Positions 60,620 through 64,000 of a stretch of 64,000 nucleotides of DNA are shown piece after piece; positions within the stretch are counted from its first letter, which is position 1; the number at the start of each line of letters is the position of its first letter. The DNA is taken from positions 42,730,428-42,794,427 of the forward strand of contig CM060073.1 of assembly GCA_030533445.1 (NCBI GenBank). The letters run 5' to 3'. The stretch comes from Cyprinodon diabolis (Eukaryota; Chordata; Actinopteri; Cyprinodontiformes; Cyprinodontidae). The position numbers and the translations under genes are program-made. Under the pieces are notes generated by a model. The model worked only from the letters and a program-made list of their open reading frames with translations. It ran no database searches and was not told where the DNA came from.

Positions 60620-60735
60620 GCATGTTAACCTGATTAGACGAATGGCGGTGGCAGCATTATGCTATGGGATTCTTGCTTTTAGCAGGACAGGTAGTGGAAT
60701 AGGGCAACATTCATGGAAATGCTGAGGGAAAAAAA
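60620..60735 (+). mobile_element. Tc1 transposase remnant
   Basis: GGCGGTGGCAGCATTATGCT followed by ATGGGATTCTTGCTTTTAGC and AGGACAGG matches the Tc1 GGSIM...FSSxGTG coding stretch on the plus strand. The repeat at 60240 may lie inside the same old element, since AT-rich debris flanks both. Confidence 0.6.
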
Positions 60736-63700
60736 GTGTTAGAGTTTGAATTTTATTGTTAGAGCTTAAGAATTTATTCTGTAATTTTCAGACACAGAAA
60801 CTTAAAAGGCTAAAGCAGGGGAAGCTTCCAGATATGCTGCCAAGTTGATAGATGAGTTCACATCATTGGTATCCTTAGGTTCTTAGCTCTAACGACAGAA
60901 AGGTTTATTGGTGTGTGATGCATGATATGATATTTACTGTTCAAGTTTCCAGTTTGGTAATGAAAGCTGCCAGCAGCTGGTGCACAACCTTATTTCTGTC
61001 CGCCGATCGCACCTTCTGCAAAAATGCTTTTCAGGCTCAAAAAGCACTAAGTAAACACATGCGGACGAACGATTGGCATACAATATTCTATGTGAAAATT
61101 AAAACATGCAGTATTATTATGTGAAAAGTGCTACAAAAGCCTATAGTCCAAAGTCCTGTGAAACTGTTCATCACCTACAGTCTTAAAAAGCAACTGTTTT
61201 TCTTCAATGATGAGTTTTGAAACAGAAAGTAAAATAAACTTTGTATTTCAGTCAGGGTTGTGCTTTAAAACCTATGTATTGTGTAATATTTTCTATCTGC
61301 TCTGACCATACTGGAATTAAGTTGCTCCTTTGAGAACAATACAATTTTATATAACCATTAGAATAACATTAACAGATATCCAAACTACTTTCCCTTGTTT
61401 ACCAGCAGTAATTAGAGTCATCAGCAATTGAATATTTTAAAGCAAGCTTTAAAACACTCTGAAATCCAGTGGAGCATCTGAAGAGACTTTAACCATTTTG
61501 AGACCTTTTATTTTGCAGTGTTTATTCATCCTTGAGCTTGTTTCTCATGTTTATACCCCTAACACCAGGCAGGGAATAAAAACACAGAGTCTGTGGCCTT
61601 AGAGGATCCATATGCCCATTGGTATAATGTTTTTTTTTTTCGTTTTTTTTCAGAACTACTTTAAAAGGACAAATACACATTACATAATACTGTTTCAATA
61701 TAGAGAAAGCAATTATTATCATACAATTAAAACTCGATCTCGCTTTTTAGTTTAAAATCACATGAAGATTTTTCCATTAGGTTCCAAGTAATGGAGATAC
61801 AGATATAACACAGAGAACTGCAGCATTTATATATTGTTACTCATCGCAACGGCTAAGGGACCAGACTATAATAGCTGGCGAGACCAAAGCCATTCTGGTC
61901 CTGTCATTCTCATTTAAGGTAAATTATCGTAGGAATGGATTCATCTGAGACGTACTGAGCTTTTTCTGATGCTTTAAAGGTTTATTTCCACCATTAAGTC
62001 TGATTATAACAATAAAGAAAACTAACCAGGCTTCAGACATTATTACCTGAAATGTAATTATCTGCTCCAACCTATGAATTGTCTGAGTAATCTCACTTTA
62101 ATGTAATTAGTGCTTTTAGAATTCATTTTCACTGTATGCTGCTAATTTATAATAAATGTGAAAGTCTTTTTGATGATCAAGGTTGGTGGTGAGAATGGAT
62201 TTTTTTTAACTTACTTTTACTAGAAAATGTTTGAGGTGAAATATGATCTTTTCAGTGTTAGATGTCAAATTGCACATGTACAAAAAACAAGCAAAAGGTC
62301 TCTTAATAAAGTTCTACAATCTGCAGTATAAATCTATTTCAGCTTCAGGCTTTATGTGGGTTTTTTTCTTCACTGCTGCAAGCTCAGCACTTGTTTTTTT
62401 TATCTGTATAAATGAAAGCAAAAAAGAAAGTTGTTTTTAATTCATTAGTTTTTAGAACTTTGCATTAACTAACAGCCCAATGAAATCATCTATCGTGATG
62501 CCACATAACATCGCTCTCAAGTTTACATGCTGTAGTAAACAAAGTGCTATGTATTTAAATTAAAAAGGATTAATAATGTTCGTCCTGCAGAGCTTTATGA
62601 GTTCCTTCGATCCTTGCTTTCCAAAGCCATTAGCGTTCTTCCTCTTGAGAGGGCGAAGCCCGGAGCCACAGTCAGCGTCCCCTTCCTGCTCTAACCAGAA
62701 ATGACACAATGTCAATAAGGATACTGATTATTCTGCCCATTTGTTTTGCACAATGCAGTTAACGAGGCTTATTACACAAAAAGACATTGTGAAAACCTAA
62801 TAACCATTCTTTATCATTTGTTTTGATGAGAGTAATAGAGTGACTCATGTGATCTGTTGCTAGAAACTTCTAGTAAGGGAGCGCACAGCGGATGAATGTG
62901 GATCCACCGGTGTACAAAGTCGATGGGGGTGGGGTTGGCCCTGGTCCACTCCATCGTCTTGAAGTGTTTGTGTTCCTACATCAGCTGTCCTCCCAGTTCA
63001 CCATTTATCTTCCCTGAACTGTCCTAACCTTTTCAAGCTTTCACTTATGACAGATTCCAGATACACTGGGCAAAGCCTCTCTGGAAACCAGCAACAGCAT
63101 CGTACACACAACTGTCAGCATAAAGGGAAGCCTACACATGGCCCCACACACTGCATTGGCCTCTTCCTATACAGCCATCTAAATCTCAGCAGCATCAGAC
63201 AGGTGGGAGGAAGCTCTGGCAGATGCAGTCAGAACTCAGACAGGTCCTCTTCCCAACCTCTGGCCCTGCTCATCTGCAGAGGGAGAAACAGTTGTGGGAG
63301 TCTGAAATGAAGGTGAATTTTCTGGCTCTTGCAAATCTTCAGGAATCTATACTTGGATCTGTCAAAAGTTTCATTATATTCAGATTTAAAAAGTTATCAA
63401 TTTATATGGATTATGCAGTAAAACAGGGAAAACATGGATAAAAAGGGTTTAAATATAATTTAATATAAAGATGGTTTAAAAAAGCAAAACTGTCTAAACA
63501 AACAAGGTTAAGCTTAATTTTAATAGAACCTTTAGAAAAAGCATCACCACGTCATCTTTTTGAATGTTACGCTGATTTTCAGAAAATGGTGGATTTTAAA
63601 GTTACTGCAATAAAGTAATAAAAATACACATCAAAGCTTGCACCACATCCATTCTGAATATCTATGGGTTCAGAGAGTTTTTATGGACCTGTGTGCTCCG

Positions 63701-64000
63701 TCGGTTTTGGCTGAAACATTGCTGTCAAGTCTACTGTATTTACTGTATTTTATCCCTCTTTCCAGCCATCCTTTTATATTAGCAGTCTGCCGAAAACTTC
63801 CTGTATTATTGTATTGTAAAATTGTATATTTAAAAAAAATCTTGCTAGCTTGGTAACGCAAAATCTGATCAGCTTATCATACTGTTTGCAAGTGTTTATT
63901 CTAGGTTTCTTGTGCACATCTTGAAATTTGATGGATACTGGAGCTTGACTGGGGTAGTCTGACGGCTTGCAGTGGATGTCGTAAAATGTTCCACATTTTC
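60736..64000. other. Intergenic to window end
   Basis: Mostly AT-rich. 62450-63300 is balanced and repeat-free and might be conserved non-coding; open frames there carry no domain. No sign of the next gene. Confidence 0.35.

Overview
This is eukaryotic, ray-finned-fish-like DNA. The evidence is one spliced vertebrate gene tail with GT/AG introns, about 60 kb of AT-rich intergenic sequence, long (TA)n microsatellites, and a dense mix of teleost-type transposons (Tc1/mariner, hAT-like MITEs, several non-LTR retrotransposon remnants). Family below teleost level cannot be fixed from the sequence.

Region 1 (1-3.7 kb) holds the last four coding exons of gapvd1 (GTPase-activating protein and VPS9 domains 1, a Rab5 exchange factor). 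They encode the C-terminal 205 residues with most of the VPS9 domain, followed by a probable 2 kb 3' UTR. It is the only host gene I can name. No bacterial-type operon, CRISPR array or phage is present.

Region 2 (3.7-35.6 kb) is intergenic. It contains decayed Tc1 copies (5.0-5.8, 14.8-15.7, 17.6-17.8, 23.8-25.1 kb), a LINE 3' fragment (6.5-7.2 kb), a CpG-dense patch at 8.3 kb, and an exon-like minus-strand frame at 11.1-11.3 kb. It also holds a 5'-truncated LINE with a restriction-like endonuclease domain (12.1-13.1 kb) lying between two 57 bp inverted arms, several MITEs, hAT-like ends in (TA)n at 30.0-30.7 kb, and a short acidic ORF at 32.8 kb.

Region 3 (35.595-37.206 kb) is a complete Tc1 transposon: identical 202 bp terminal inverted repeats, TA target duplication, and one uninterrupted 334-codon DD34E transposase. 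It looks recently inserted and possibly active.

Region 4 (37.2-64 kb) is intergenic again. LINE 3' ends lie back to back at 43.1-43.7 kb. An LTR-like block (45.7 kb), a truncated Tc1 (46.1-46.7 kb) and an hAT-type palindromic MITE with an 8 bp duplication (47.67 kb) follow. A minus-strand LINE is split by a plus-strand repeat (56.0-57.7 kb), and a tRNA-promoter-like repeat lies at 60.2 kb. Between the transposons are several GC-balanced, low-repeat blocks that could be conserved non-coding elements. In mammals GAPVD1 neighbours MAPKAP1 and PBX3, which makes a regulatory landscape plausible, but this is inference. I see no new multi-gene system. The strongest items are the intact Tc1, the LINE inside inverted arms, and the unexplained exon-like frames.
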